Shown here: piece after piece, positions 35,196 to 44,144 of the stretch | Numbering within the stretch: position 1 is the stretch's first letter | Layout of the letters: every line of letters starts with the position of its first letter | NCBI RefSeq assembly: GCF_002849225.1 | Contig: NZ_PKMC01000003.1 | Location: 310,001-374,000, forward strand | Direction of reading: 5' to 3' | DNA: 64,000 bases | From: Actinomyces sp. UMB0138 | GTDB taxonomy: Bacteria > Bacillota > Negativicutes > Veillonellales > Veillonellaceae | Position numbers and translations under genes: made by a program | The notes under the pieces: generated by a model | Database searches by the model: none | What the model was told of the DNA's origin: nothing | The model's input: only the letters and a program-made list of their open reading frames with translations

Positions 35196-36527
35196 CTAGC
35201 TAAACGCCAGGAAGGGCGATACTAGCAGTAGGATGCCGGCAAATACTATAAGGATCAGGCCTGGCCCGCGCAGTTCGCGCAGCGATTTTACGCGCAGCAC
35301 CAAGTAGGTGGGAATCAGGCACCCGATCATGCCGAAGATGGGCGAGCAGATGGACGTAAATGACAGCACGGGAGCGTTGAGGACGATCGCTCCCCATGAG
35401 ACCAGAACACCAAACACTAAGATGGCGAAGGATAGTAGCCGGCGGTTGATGCGTTCCTCGGGAACGAAACGCTTGACGACATTCATGGCGATGCCTTGGC
35501 AGGCCTCTTTGAATCCTTGAAAGACGCCGAAGAAGGCGGTCATGACAGCGAAGATGTTCAGAACGACGCTCAGGATCTGCACCCATGCCCCGTCTAGGTT
35601 GCGGGCGGCGATCGCCAGCGTGGAAATGTTTTCGTTGGCGGCTTGCACCGCCTGATCGTGACCCAGCACTAGGTTGAAGGACATGGCGTAGAAGAACACG
35701 ACCACGAAAAGGGTGAAGAACGCGATGTTCATGGCGCGCACGGATTTGTAGCGTGCCACCTCGATGTTTTTGTTGTGGCTGCGGAACGAAATCACCATGG
35801 GCGATAGCGACTGGATGAACAGGATCGATGTCAGCGTAAACGGCAGCAGCACAATCGTCTGCTTGACCAAGTAACCCAGGTCAGGGAAAACGCCAATGTT
35901 GGAAATGTCCCAGCGGGGAATCATCACTACCCCAAGTAGGAAGATGATCGTGATCTTGGTGATTACCATGATCGAGGAGATGCGGAACAGCACCTTTTCG
36001 GCCGTGGAGGCGATGGCAACCAGAATACACACGATCCCCAGCCCGTACAGGGGCGCACTGGATAGGTTGGTGCGGGTGATGCCAAAGGTTTTCAGGTACG
36101 AGGCCGAATCGTTGGTAATCGCGGTCGAATACACGAACACCCATATCGCCAACATTATGAAGTACAGCAGCCCCAGCAGCATCCCCCAGTTTTTGCCAAG
36201 ATAGCCGGCAATGACTGACGGGTAGTCTTCGCATCGCTTGGATTTGGCCAGGGTGTTGATGAAGAGCTTTTGGAACAGCCACATTGCTGGGTAGGCGATC
36301 ACGGCTGAAACCAGGAACACCCATACGCCGATGATGCCTACTTTGACGGGTAAGAAGACGATGCCGGCGCCGATGGCCATGCCGATCGAAAGGACGACCC
36401 AACCCCAGTCAGTCGAGTCGAATTTAGTGGCGGCCTTCCATTCCGGCACGCTCAGGCCCGCCTTTAGGGCGTGGCGCTGTTCGCGCGAACTAAAGGTGGA
36501 AGTTTCAGGAGCGGTTAGCGTACTCAT
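35196..36527 (-). CDS. SdaC-like amino-acid permease, copy 2
   Basis: A 443-residue HAAAP-family symporter, nearly the same protein as copy 1 (33136-34488). Differences are concentrated in the first 35 residues and scattered elsewhere. Long stretches such as KVGIIGVWVFLVSAVIAYPA are identical. The ATG at 36527 has AGGGG upstream and avoids an Arg/Cys-rich upstream extension that does not look native. The 297-base gap to ridA contains a hairpin, so this copy may be transcribed separately from the ridA-permease-lyase unit. That would allow different regulation of the two copies. Confidence 0.88.
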   Translation of the reverse strand: MSTLTAPETSTFSSREQRHALKAGLSVPEWKAATKFDSTDWGWVVLSIGMAIGAGIVFLPVKVGIIGVWVFLVSAVIAYPAMWLFQKLFINTLAKSKRCEDYPSVIAGYLGKNWGMLLGLLYFIMLAIWVFVYSTAITNDSASYLKTFGITRTNLSSAPLYGLGIVCILVAIASTAEKVLFRISSIMVITKITIIFLLGVVMIPRWDISNIGVFPDLGYLVKQTIVLLPFTLTSILFIQSLSPMVISFRSHNKNIEVARYKSVRAMNIAFFTLFVVVFFYAMSFNLVLGHDQAVQAANENISTLAIAARNLDGAWVQILSVVLNIFAVMTAFFGVFQGFKEACQGIAMNVVKRFVPEERINRRLLSFAILVFGVLVSWGAIVLNAPVLSFTSICSPIFGMIGCLIPTYLVLRVKSLRELRGPGLILIVFAGILLLVSPFLAFS

Positions 36528-37214
36528 CGCGCCCCTACTTCTGCGCACCCTCCTCGTGCATACACATACAGCAACAGCCACCGCCAAAGACGCGGGGGCG
36601 GCGTTTGCTGGGTTGCAGGGCAGCGTTCATATTCCTTTTCTCCATTTCGAGTTCTGGCGTCTTACACAAAAGCCTTCAGCTGCGTATAAACCGCGGCTGC
36701 ATAAAAGTGTCCTAGCGGCACCCCACTCTGTCAAGCGGAAGCTGCACTTTCAAACATCGGGGACTGGGCCAGACTTATCGAGGGTGGGGTCAACTCGCTG
36801 AGGGTGAGCTAGCGTTACCAGCGAATACGTGGGCAGGCGGATTGACGCAGTAAGCAGACGCGCGGCGGCGAACATTTCCAAGCAGTTCTATGGATTCTTG
36901 CGATCATGTTTCCAGTCGGTAACTATTTATAGGATATTCGAGCGCACCTGAACATTCTCTTTACTAGCATCGGAGAATAATGCGGAATAGCCACGAAAGC
37001 GCGGCACTGAAAGTGGCATTTTCTTGATAGGACGCTACGGACTATAACAAATAGGAATATCTCAAATAGCGACTAAAATGCTATCCTTCTGGCGTTATTT
37101 GACCAGATTTCAAGTAAAAATACGCAAGTGAAGCAATGTTCACGCGTCTTATAGATTGAACGGCGGGCAATACTAACTTGTATTTTTACGAGGCTTACAG
37201 CAAGAAGGGAAGCC
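36528..37214. other. Long non-coding gap before the surface-protein gene
   Basis: I see no gene in these 687 bases; the right half is noticeably A/T-rich. A promoter-like pair lies just before the surface-protein gene: TTGAAC at 37156-37161 and TGTATT at 37179-37184, 17 bases apart. AGAAGGGAAG precedes the ATG at 37215. The left part holds the upstream region of the minus-strand permease. Confidence 0.4.
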
Positions 37215-40200
37215 ATGAAGAAAAATAAGGCCAATGAGGTCCTGCGCAAACATGCCGCTGGGGCCATTGGTGCGGGTATTTCTACTGTACTGATTCTAGG
37301 TAGCATGGGTTCGGTAGCGCTAGCAGCCCCTCCCGCTAGCTCCTCTACTGATGCCCCCTCTGCACATTCCAGCGACCCCGCAAAATCGATTCACTGCGGC
37401 GGGGCGGTTGCAAAGAACTTCTTCCTTGTAGATGGACTCACCAAGGACGAAGTCCAGGAAGTTCTTACTAGGAAGCTTACCGAGCAGGGACTGAACCCCT
37501 CTGATTACACGATCACTATCGAGGATTCGAAGATCAAAAAAGCTAACGCCGGTTCTTATGGCGACGGCCGTAGAAACCGCGTTATGACGGTCGAGGTTAC
37601 GATCACCCCCAAGGCTGCGGGCGCGCCGGCCGTCACCTGTAATACCAGGATCCTCTATTACACTCCACCGTTTGCGTTTCTCGACAAGGGTAAGTTCCCG
37701 CAGAACCATACGCACCACAACGTTGGCAAACTGGTAGTTGATAACCCCGATTCCTACACTATTTCGCCCGAAGACAAGGTTAAGCTGATCGATGCTTTCC
37801 TAAAGGCCAACCCGAACCTGCAGCTGGAAAAGTCTCAGCTACAGATGGACGACAATGGCAACCTGACCATAACTAACAAGGCCGGCGAGGATCCGTATTC
37901 TGTGACTGTTCCTGCCGAGGAATTCGTTAGCGTGGTGGGCAAGGTTAAGGACATTTTGGTGTTCTTGGATCCGGCTACCGGCAACAAGCTATCTACCGAG
38001 GTGCCCGCGGTGCGTGTCCCGCTGAAGGCGGGTAACTGGGATGATTCTGACCTTTGGGGCACCAATAATGCGGGCGCCAACCGCAATTTGAGCGCTAAGG
38101 CGCAGCTTTCCGGGTTGGATCTAAAGCGCGAGGGCAACGAACTGGTAATTTCCGGCAAGTTCGATTCCAGCATTTCGAATAATGCTGGTGGTACCAGATA
38201 CCTTGGCATTCACCGGAATTCGAGTAAAGAATACAACTATACGCAGTCGTTCTCTAATGGCTTCAAGGTCAGAGTCGTACCCCTTAAAGAAGACATTGTG
38301 GTCCGCAATCTAGATAAGGATGCGAAGTTCACCCAGGCTGATGTAGAAAAGCTGATCGATGTCGACTACAAGAAACTCAACCCTCTAAAGTTTAATCAGG
38401 ATAAAGGCCTGACGGCGGCTCAAATACGCGCGGATGTAAATTCAAAGATAATCAGGAAAATTTCTGTTGACGGGCTAAAACATGAGCTTGGCACACAGGA
38501 ATTCTCAGGCACTCTGCGGACTGACCTTAATGTTGTTTCTCCTGTACTGAAGGCTACAGCCATCTACTACACCGAGAAGATTCCTGCTACCCTTGTTTCG
38601 GATCCGGACAAGTTAACTCCTGACCAGATTGCAGAGATCACCAGCAAGGTCAAGAAGGTAAACAAGCTTAAGGATACTGACAAGGTCACTGTAGACAAGG
38701 CTGGCAATGTCACTATTGAATTCAAACGTGACAAAAACGACCATAACAAGGTTAATGCCACCAAGAAGTTCAAGGCCCCATTGGCTCAAGCTAAGTACCC
38801 GGACGGAAAGGTTGAAACCGGAAAGAGCATCGAATCCCCGATCACTACCCCGGAGGGTTACAAGTTCCCGACCGGAACCAAGTTCGTTGTGGACGGTGAC
38901 GCCCCCGATGGGCTAACCGTTGGCCAGGACGGCAAGATCACCTACAACGCGCCGAAGGATAAGACTCCGGGCGATTTGACCGGAAAGGTACTGGTGACGC
39001 TGCCAGATAAGAAGACTCCGATTTCGGTTCCTTTCAAGATCACCGTCATCCCGGCTGTTCCCGAAATGTCCTACCCGGATAAGAAGGTAGAGGCCGGCAA
39101 GAGTGTCGAAACTCCGATCACCACTCCGGATGGTTACACCTTCCCGAAGGGCAGCAAGTTCGAGGTGAAGGATGCTCCTAAGGGGGTAACCGTAGACGAG
39201 ACCGGCAAGATCACCTACAACGCGCCGAAGGATAAGACTCCGGGCGAAGTCACCGGGAAGATCCTAGTGACCCTACCCGGGCACGACAAGCCCACCCCGG
39301 TCCCTTACAAGATCACGGTCATCCCGGCTGTTCCCGAAATGTCCTACCCGGATAAGAAGGTAGAGGCCGGCAAGAGTGTTGACGTGCCTGTGACCACCCC
39401 CGACGGTTACAAGTTCCCGACCGGAACCAAGTTCGTTGTGGACGGCGACGCCCCCGATGGGCTAACCGTTGGCCAGGACGGCAAGATCACCTACAACGCG
39501 CCGAAGGATAAGACTCCGGGCGAAGTCACCGGGAAGATCCTAGTGACCCTACGGCACGATAAGCCGACTGCGGTCCCTTACAAGATCACGGTCATCCCGG
39601 CTGTTCCCGAAATGTCCTACCCGGATAAGAAGGTAGAGGCCGGCAAGAGTGTCGAAACTCCGATCACCACTCCGGATGGTTACACCTTCCCGAAGGGCAG
39701 CAAGTTCGAGGTGAAGGATGCTCCTAAGGGGGTAACCGTAGAAGAGACCGGCAAGATCACCTACAACGCACCTAAGGATCAGCCTGCTGGCGATGTGAAG
39801 GGCGAAGTTCTAGTCACCCTGCCTGGCCACGACAAGCCCACCCCGGTCCCCTTCAAGATCACCGTCACACCGGTAGAACCGAAGGCTTCTTATGAGGACA
39901 AGAAGGTTCCTGCAGGCGAGTCCACCGAGGTCATTCCGACTCCAGCTGACGGCTACAAGTTCCCGACCGGAACCACCTTCACAATCGACGGAAAGACCCC
40001 CGACGGGCTAACCATCGACCCGAAGACTGGCAAGATCACCTACACGGCTCCTAAGGACAGCCCGCACAAGGAGGTCACCGGCAACGTGCTAGTCAACGTC
40101 CCTGGACGTGACAAGCCCACCCCGGTCCCCTTCAAGATCATCGTCGCCCCGGCAGAGCCGAAGTTAGCCTATGAGGACACTCCCATCAACGCAGGCGAAA

Positions 40201-41408
40201 CTGCCAAGGTGACACCGAATGGTGTAGACGGGTATAAGCCTCTCGATGGCACCACCTTCGAGCTGCCCAAAAATGCTCCCGAGGGCGTGACTATCAACCC
40301 GAAGACCGGCGAAATCTCTTACACGGCTCCTAAGGACAGCCCGCACAAGGAGGTCACCGGCAACGTGCTAGTCAACGTCCCTGGACGTGACAAGCCCACC
40401 CCGGTCCCCTTCAAGATCACCGTTGCCCCGGCAACTCCGAAACTGTCCTACCCGGACGGAAAGGTTGAAACCGGAAAGAGCATCGAAACCCCGATCACTA
40501 CCCCGGACGGTTACAAGTTCCCGACCGGAACCACCTTCACCATCGACGGAAAGACCCCCGACGGTCTGACCATCGACCCGAAGACTGGCAAGATCACCTA
40601 CAACGTTCCTGAAGGACACCAACCCGGTGACGTTACTGGCAAGGTCAAGGTGACCATCCCCGGCACCGACAACCCGATCGAAGTCCCCTTCAAGATCATC
40701 GTCACCCCGGTCCCGACTCAGCCTTCTTACCCGACGGCTACCGGCACCCCGGGCGCGTCTGTTGATCTGAAGCTGCAGCCTGGCGATCAGCCGTTGCCAC
40801 AGGGAACCACCTTCACAAAAGAATCCGGCCCCGACTACGTTACGGTTACCCCTGATGGGACTGTGACGGTGAAGGTTCCGGACAGTGCTAATGGCGGTGA
40901 AACCATCCAGGGCACTGTGGAGATCACCTACCCGGATGGCACCACGAAGAAGGTACCTTACCTAGTGCGTGTTGAGAAGGAGGAAGGCCCAGCTGCTGAC
41001 GACTCTAAGCCGCAGCCGCCGACCACCCAGGATAGTGACCACACGGTACCCGACACTGGTGATACCACCAACCCTGACCAGGACAAGCCAGCTCCGGCAG
41101 ACCAGGACAAGCCAGCTCCGGCAGACCAGGACAAGCCAGCTCCGGCAGACCAGGACAAGCCAGCTCCGGCAGATACCGGTAAACCAGCCACCCCGGCGGA
41201 TCAGGGCAAGCAGGTCGCCGGTGGCAAGGGGCACAAGGTGACCAAGACTGTCACCAAGGCAGTGCAGGATGAGGGTGCTAAGAAGCAGGCTCCGACTACT
41301 TTGTCGCACACGGGTACCGTTGCAGGTACCGCTTCTTTGCTAGGTATCATCCTGGCGGCTGTTGGCGCCGCTGGCGTTGCATTCCGTCGCAGGAAGAACA
41401 ACGACTAG
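37215..41408 (+). CDS. Rib/alpha-like repeat surface protein with LSHTG wall-sorting signal
   Basis: A 1,397-residue cell-wall protein. Residues 1-39 or so are a signal peptide with a long hydrophobic core ending VALAAPP. Residues of about 40-525 are a unique N-terminal region, with hydrophobic/charged strands and repeated 'DK..T.ADVEKLI' and 'DKLTPDQIAEI' helices, the presumed binding part. From about 528 to 1255 there are eight tandem domains of roughly 90 residues, each starting YPDxKVExGKS and ending PVPFKITV, the pattern of Rib-type stalk domains. Four PAPADQDK repeats follow. The end is LSHTG, a hydrophobic helix and FRRRKNND, a sortase signal in which Ser-His replace the usual Pro-x. 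A terminator follows. Confidence 0.9.
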   Translation: MKKNKANEVLRKHAAGAIGAGISTVLILGSMGSVALAAPPASSSTDAPSAHSSDPAKSIHCGGAVAKNFFLVDGLTKDEVQEVLTRKLTEQGLNPSDYTITIEDSKIKKANAGSYGDGRRNRVMTVEVTITPKAAGAPAVTCNTRILYYTPPFAFLDKGKFPQNHTHHNVGKLVVDNPDSYTISPEDKVKLIDAFLKANPNLQLEKSQLQMDDNGNLTITNKAGEDPYSVTVPAEEFVSVVGKVKDILVFLDPATGNKLSTEVPAVRVPLKAGNWDDSDLWGTNNAGANRNLSAKAQLSGLDLKREGNELVISGKFDSSISNNAGGTRYLGIHRNSSKEYNYTQSFSNGFKVRVVPLKEDIVVRNLDKDAKFTQADVEKLIDVDYKKLNPLKFNQDKGLTAAQIRADVNSKIIRKISVDGLKHELGTQEFSGTLRTDLNVVSPVLKATAIYYTEKIPATLVSDPDKLTPDQIAEITSKVKKVNKLKDTDKVTVDKAGNVTIEFKRDKNDHNKVNATKKFKAPLAQAKYPDGKVETGKSIESPITTPEGYKFPTGTKFVVDGDAPDGLTVGQDGKITYNAPKDKTPGDLTGKVLVTLPDKKTPISVPFKITVIPAVPEMSYPDKKVEAGKSVETPITTPDGYTFPKGSKFEVKDAPKGVTVDETGKITYNAPKDKTPGEVTGKILVTLPGHDKPTPVPYKITVIPAVPEMSYPDKKVEAGKSVDVPVTTPDGYKFPTGTKFVVDGDAPDGLTVGQDGKITYNAPKDKTPGEVTGKILVTLRHDKPTAVPYKITVIPAVPEMSYPDKKVEAGKSVETPITTPDGYTFPKGSKFEVKDAPKGVTVEETGKITYNAPKDQPAGDVKGEVLVTLPGHDKPTPVPFKITVTPVEPKASYEDKKVPAGESTEVIPTPADGYKFPTGTTFTIDGKTPDGLTIDPKTGKITYTAPKDSPHKEVTGNVLVNVPGRDKPTPVPFKIIVAPAEPKLAYEDTPINAGETAKVTPNGVDGYKPLDGTTFELPKNAPEGVTINPKTGEISYTAPKDSPHKEVTGNVLVNVPGRDKPTPVPFKITVAPATPKLSYPDGKVETGKSIETPITTPDGYKFPTGTTFTIDGKTPDGLTIDPKTGKITYNVPEGHQPGDVTGKVKVTIPGTDNPIEVPFKIIVTPVPTQPSYPTATGTPGASVDLKLQPGDQPLPQGTTFTKESGPDYVTVTPDGTVTVKVPDSANGGETIQGTVEITYPDGTTKKVPYLVRVEKEEGPAADDSKPQPPTTQDSDHTVPDTGDTTNPDQDKPAPADQDKPAPADQDKPAPADQDKPAPADTGKPATPADQGKQVAGGKGHKVTKTVTKAVQDEGAKKQAPTTLSHTGTVAGTASLLGIILAAVGAAGVAFRRRKNND
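38796..40978 (+). repeat. Eight tandem Rib-like domain repeats
   Basis: Eight units of about 270-280 bases start near 38796, 39070, 39344, 39615, 39888, 40167, 40446 and 40726. Units 2 and 4 are almost identical at DNA level, and parts of units 1 and 3 and of 5 and 6 are also near-identical, pointing to recent duplication or conversion. The last unit is the most divergent. Confidence 0.85.
41076..41171 (+). repeat. Four 24-base repeats encoding DQDKPAPA
   Basis: Four consecutive identical 24-base units encode DQDKPAPA in the proline-rich wall-spanning segment of the surface protein. Copy number in such tracts is prone to change by slippage. Confidence 0.9.
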
Positions 41409-41431
41409 CACACTAGGCTAATTGCCACATA

Positions 41432-41471
41432 GGCGAGGGCGTGGATTCTTTCCCGCCCTCGCCCTCTTTTT
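41432..41471 (+). terminator. Terminator of the surface-protein gene
   Basis: A 10-bp stem GGCGAGGGCG (41432-41441) / CGCCCTCGCC (41454-41463) is followed by CTCTTTTT. Confidence 0.85.
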
Positions 41472-41525
41472 AGGCCCCTACCCGGGCGGGCGCTAGGCTT
41501 GGGGCATCAACCTTTGGAGGGCGTA

Positions 41526-42170
41526 GTGCCAACTTTTCGCGACTTGTTCGATCTGCTTGCAGCCCAGGTGCGGGCGGGCACGTGGTGGCCTGCGCAGTCC
41601 CGGTTTGAGATCATCGCGGGAGCGATTTTGACGCAGAATACTGCGTGGGCGAATGTGCGCAGGGCGCTCGATAATTTGCGGGAAGCAGACCTACTGGACG
41701 CCCGAAAGGTCGTTCAGCTGCCGGCCGAGGAGCTGGCTGAGCTCATCCGACCGGCCGGCTACTACAACACCAAGTCGAAGTATTTGCAAACGGTGAGCGA
41801 CTGGTTCCTGCGCCGCGACCAGGACGCCGTCCACCTTCCCACTGCCGCTTTGCGCGCGGAACTGCTCGATTTGCGCGGGGTGGGTGCCGAGACTGCGGAC
41901 GATATTTTGCTCTACGCCTACAGGCGTGGGGTGTTTATTTACGACCTGTATGCTCGTCGGCTGCTAGCTGCTGCCGGTATGGGCCAGTTCAAGTCTTATG
42001 AGACGGCTAAGCGGGCGTTAGACCCTAAGGTTGGTGAGGCCAACTTTACGGTCCGGGAGCTCGCCCTCTTCCACGGCCTGGTTGTCGATGCGGGCAAGAT
42101 CGCGCGCAAAGTGGGCGGATGGGCCGACGCCTATCCCTTACTGGTGAAGGGAAATTTTCCGACCCCCTAG
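41526..42170 (+). CDS. HhH-GPD DNA glycosylase (MagIII/endonuclease III-like)
   Basis: A 214-residue base-excision-repair glycosylase. AILTQNTAWANVRRAL and LLDLRGVGAETADDILLYA form the helix-hairpin-helix, and the catalytic Asp is in FIYDLYARRLL. The Lys that gives endonuclease III its lyase activity is not at the expected HhH position, and no C-terminal four-Cys iron-sulfur cluster is present. Both fit a monofunctional MagIII-type 3-methyladenine glycosylase better than Nth. The GTG at 41526 has GGAGGG five bases upstream. A TTG at 41499 would add nine residues but lies before this ribosome site. Confidence 0.82.
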   Translation: MPTFRDLFDLLAAQVRAGTWWPAQSRFEIIAGAILTQNTAWANVRRALDNLREADLLDARKVVQLPAEELAELIRPAGYYNTKSKYLQTVSDWFLRRDQDAVHLPTAALRAELLDLRGVGAETADDILLYAYRRGVFIYDLYARRLLAAAGMGQFKSYETAKRALDPKVGEANFTVRELALFHGLVVDAGKIARKVGGWADAYPLLVKGNFPTP

Positions 42171-42235
42171 ACAGACCACCCAGATGCCTAGCCGCCCCGC
42201 TGCCCGCCGCACCACCCCCTTCTCACGGGTCTCTA

Positions 42236-42250
42236 ATATCAGTGTGATAT
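42236..42250. promoter_or_regulatory. 15-bp palindrome upstream of the BCCT gene
   Basis: ATATCA-GTG-TGATAT is a perfect inverted repeat in the otherwise featureless 283-base gap between the glycosylase and the transporter. It is a candidate repressor site, by form only. Confidence 0.4.
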
Positions 42251-42453
42251 GACTGGCTCGTTCCCTCCTTCAAGGTTGTTTGGGGTTGTGGGCGCGCAAT
42301 TTGGTAGCGCTCCCCATGCTGCATGACTGTTTTGAATCTGCTTTGTGAGGTCTTAGCACACCCGCTCTTATGGAGGCTCGGCCTCGACATCTGTCGAAGC
42401 TACCGGCCGTTAGCACCGCCTGCTCTCGGCCTTGTCTACAGGAAGTGATTTTT

Positions 42454-44112
42454 ATGCGTTCGGAATCGAAGCGTTCTTTCCGAGTTGGTGTGTTTGCTGT
42501 GCCCTGGCTGGCGCTTGTGACGATGCTGGCGGTTTCGCTGGTGGGAGCCGACATTTTGCTGCGCGGCCTCGATTTTACGACTTCGTTCATTCTGGACAAT
42601 TTTGGGTGGCTGTTTAACTGGAACACGTTTATTGCGGTCATTCTGATCGTGTATTTGGCGTTTTCGCCGCTTGGGTCGAAGAAAGTGGGTGGGGATCTTG
42701 CCCGCCCGGTAATGAAGTTCCGTTCGCTGGTGTGGATTACGCTTTGCACTACCATTGCGGCGGGTATTTTATTTTGGGCGTGCGCGGAACCGCTCTACCA
42801 CCTCCACCAGCCTCCCGCCCAGGCAGGTGGGGCCGAAAATTCTCCGGCGGCGATGCTGTTTGCGATGAAGGCGATGTTCCTGGAATGGACGTGGTCCCCC
42901 TACGCCCTGTACACGGTGGCGACGGTCAGCTTCGCGTTTGCCTTCCACAACATGCGTCTGCCGCATTCGCTTTCGTCGGGTTTGGTGCCGATTTTTGGCG
43001 AGGGCGTGCTGCGCTTTTCGGGCGTGATCGATGCGGTGTGCCTGACTGCATTGGGTTTAGGCATGGCTGCGTCTTTGGGTACGGGTGCCCTGTCGATTGC
43101 GGGCGGTATTGAGAACCAGTTTGGGATCGAGTCGGGTCCGGTGTCGTGGGCGATCATAATTTTTGCGATTGTGTTGTGTTTCGTCATTTCGTCGGTGTCG
43201 GGCGTGATGAGGGGTATCCGTAAGCTGTCGGAGCTGAACATGAAGGTGTACCTGGTCATTTTTGCTTTTGTGCTGATTTTTGGGCCGACCGCCTACATTT
43301 TCTCGATGGGCACCGAATCCTTGGGCGCTTTCTTCGCAGATTTCCCGAAGATGTCGCTAGCGATGGGGACTGCTCACGGTGAGGATTGGAATAAGACGTG
43401 GCCGATCTTCTACTGGTGTAACTGGTTGGCGTGGACACCAATTACGGCCACTTTCCTGGCCTCTATTGCGAAGGGGTTCACGTTCCGCCGGTTGATCGTG
43501 GCGAACTTTATTTTGCCGTCCCTATTCTCGTCGGTGTGGATGGCGATCTTTTCGTCCTCGGCAATCTACTTTGACAAAAATGGGGTGAACTTGTGGGAGG
43601 CCATGCAGGACATGGGCCCCGAATCGGTGGTTTACGGCATTTTCGAGCAGATGCCCCTAGCCGTCATCGTCATCCCCGTCTACCTGTTCATCGTGTTTAT
43701 TTCGTTCGTGACGGCCTCGGATTCGAACACGACGGCGGTGGCGGACATTTGCATGCCTACCTATAGGAAGACTCCTGCGAGCAAGCACCTCTTGAAGGTG
43801 GTTTGGGGGGCCACCGTGGGGGCCGTCACCTGGATCGTGATTAGTTTCGGCGGCATTGACGGGATCAAGATGGCGTCCAACCTGGGCGGCTTCCCCAACC
43901 TGTTCCTGTTCATTGGGTTGGGAAGCGGCGTCGCCTACGTTTCACGCCAACCCGAAAGGTTCTACAACTACTTTTCGGGGCAGCGCCCCAGCCTAATCCG
44001 CGATATCAAGTACCGCCTTTCCGAACGGAAGCAACAGCGCGAGGATGAGGAAGAGGGCAAAGAAGAGGGCAAGGACGAGATGCGGGAGGTTTCTGACAGT
44101 CCCGCCCTATAG
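42454..44112 (+). CDS. BCCT-family betaine/carnitine/choline transporter
   Basis: A 552-residue carrier with 12 hydrophobic segments and the BCCT pattern: FWACAEPLYHL in the first third, the conserved LEWTWSPYALYT segment (BCCT Trp-rich helix) and FYWCNWLAWTPITATFLASIAKGFTFR. The last 35 residues are a highly charged Glu/Lys tail, the part that senses osmotic stress in some BCCT carriers. The frame opens at 42370, but the ATG at 42454 has AGGAAG upstream and gives a normal N-terminus. Together with the ABC importer at 9.3-12.6 kb it would be a second route for compatible solutes. The substrate is not resolved. Confidence 0.88.
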   Translation: MRSESKRSFRVGVFAVPWLALVTMLAVSLVGADILLRGLDFTTSFILDNFGWLFNWNTFIAVILIVYLAFSPLGSKKVGGDLARPVMKFRSLVWITLCTTIAAGILFWACAEPLYHLHQPPAQAGGAENSPAAMLFAMKAMFLEWTWSPYALYTVATVSFAFAFHNMRLPHSLSSGLVPIFGEGVLRFSGVIDAVCLTALGLGMAASLGTGALSIAGGIENQFGIESGPVSWAIIIFAIVLCFVISSVSGVMRGIRKLSELNMKVYLVIFAFVLIFGPTAYIFSMGTESLGAFFADFPKMSLAMGTAHGEDWNKTWPIFYWCNWLAWTPITATFLASIAKGFTFRRLIVANFILPSLFSSVWMAIFSSSAIYFDKNGVNLWEAMQDMGPESVVYGIFEQMPLAVIVIPVYLFIVFISFVTASDSNTTAVADICMPTYRKTPASKHLLKVVWGATVGAVTWIVISFGGIDGIKMASNLGGFPNLFLFIGLGSGVAYVSRQPERFYNYFSGQRPSLIRDIKYRLSERKQQREDEEEGKEEGKDEMREVSDSPAL

Positions 44113-44144
44113 ACTGAAAATGTTTAGCTTCAGAAGGAGACAAG

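Noticed and set aside
40958..41309. Antisense frames with repeated GAGLSWSA and CRSWLVLV peptides
   Set aside because: They are the reverse strand of the four 24-base repeats in the surface-protein gene.
42270..42755. A 161-residue minus-strand frame before and inside the BCCT gene
   Set aside because: It overlaps the real + strand gene and has no recognisable protein features.
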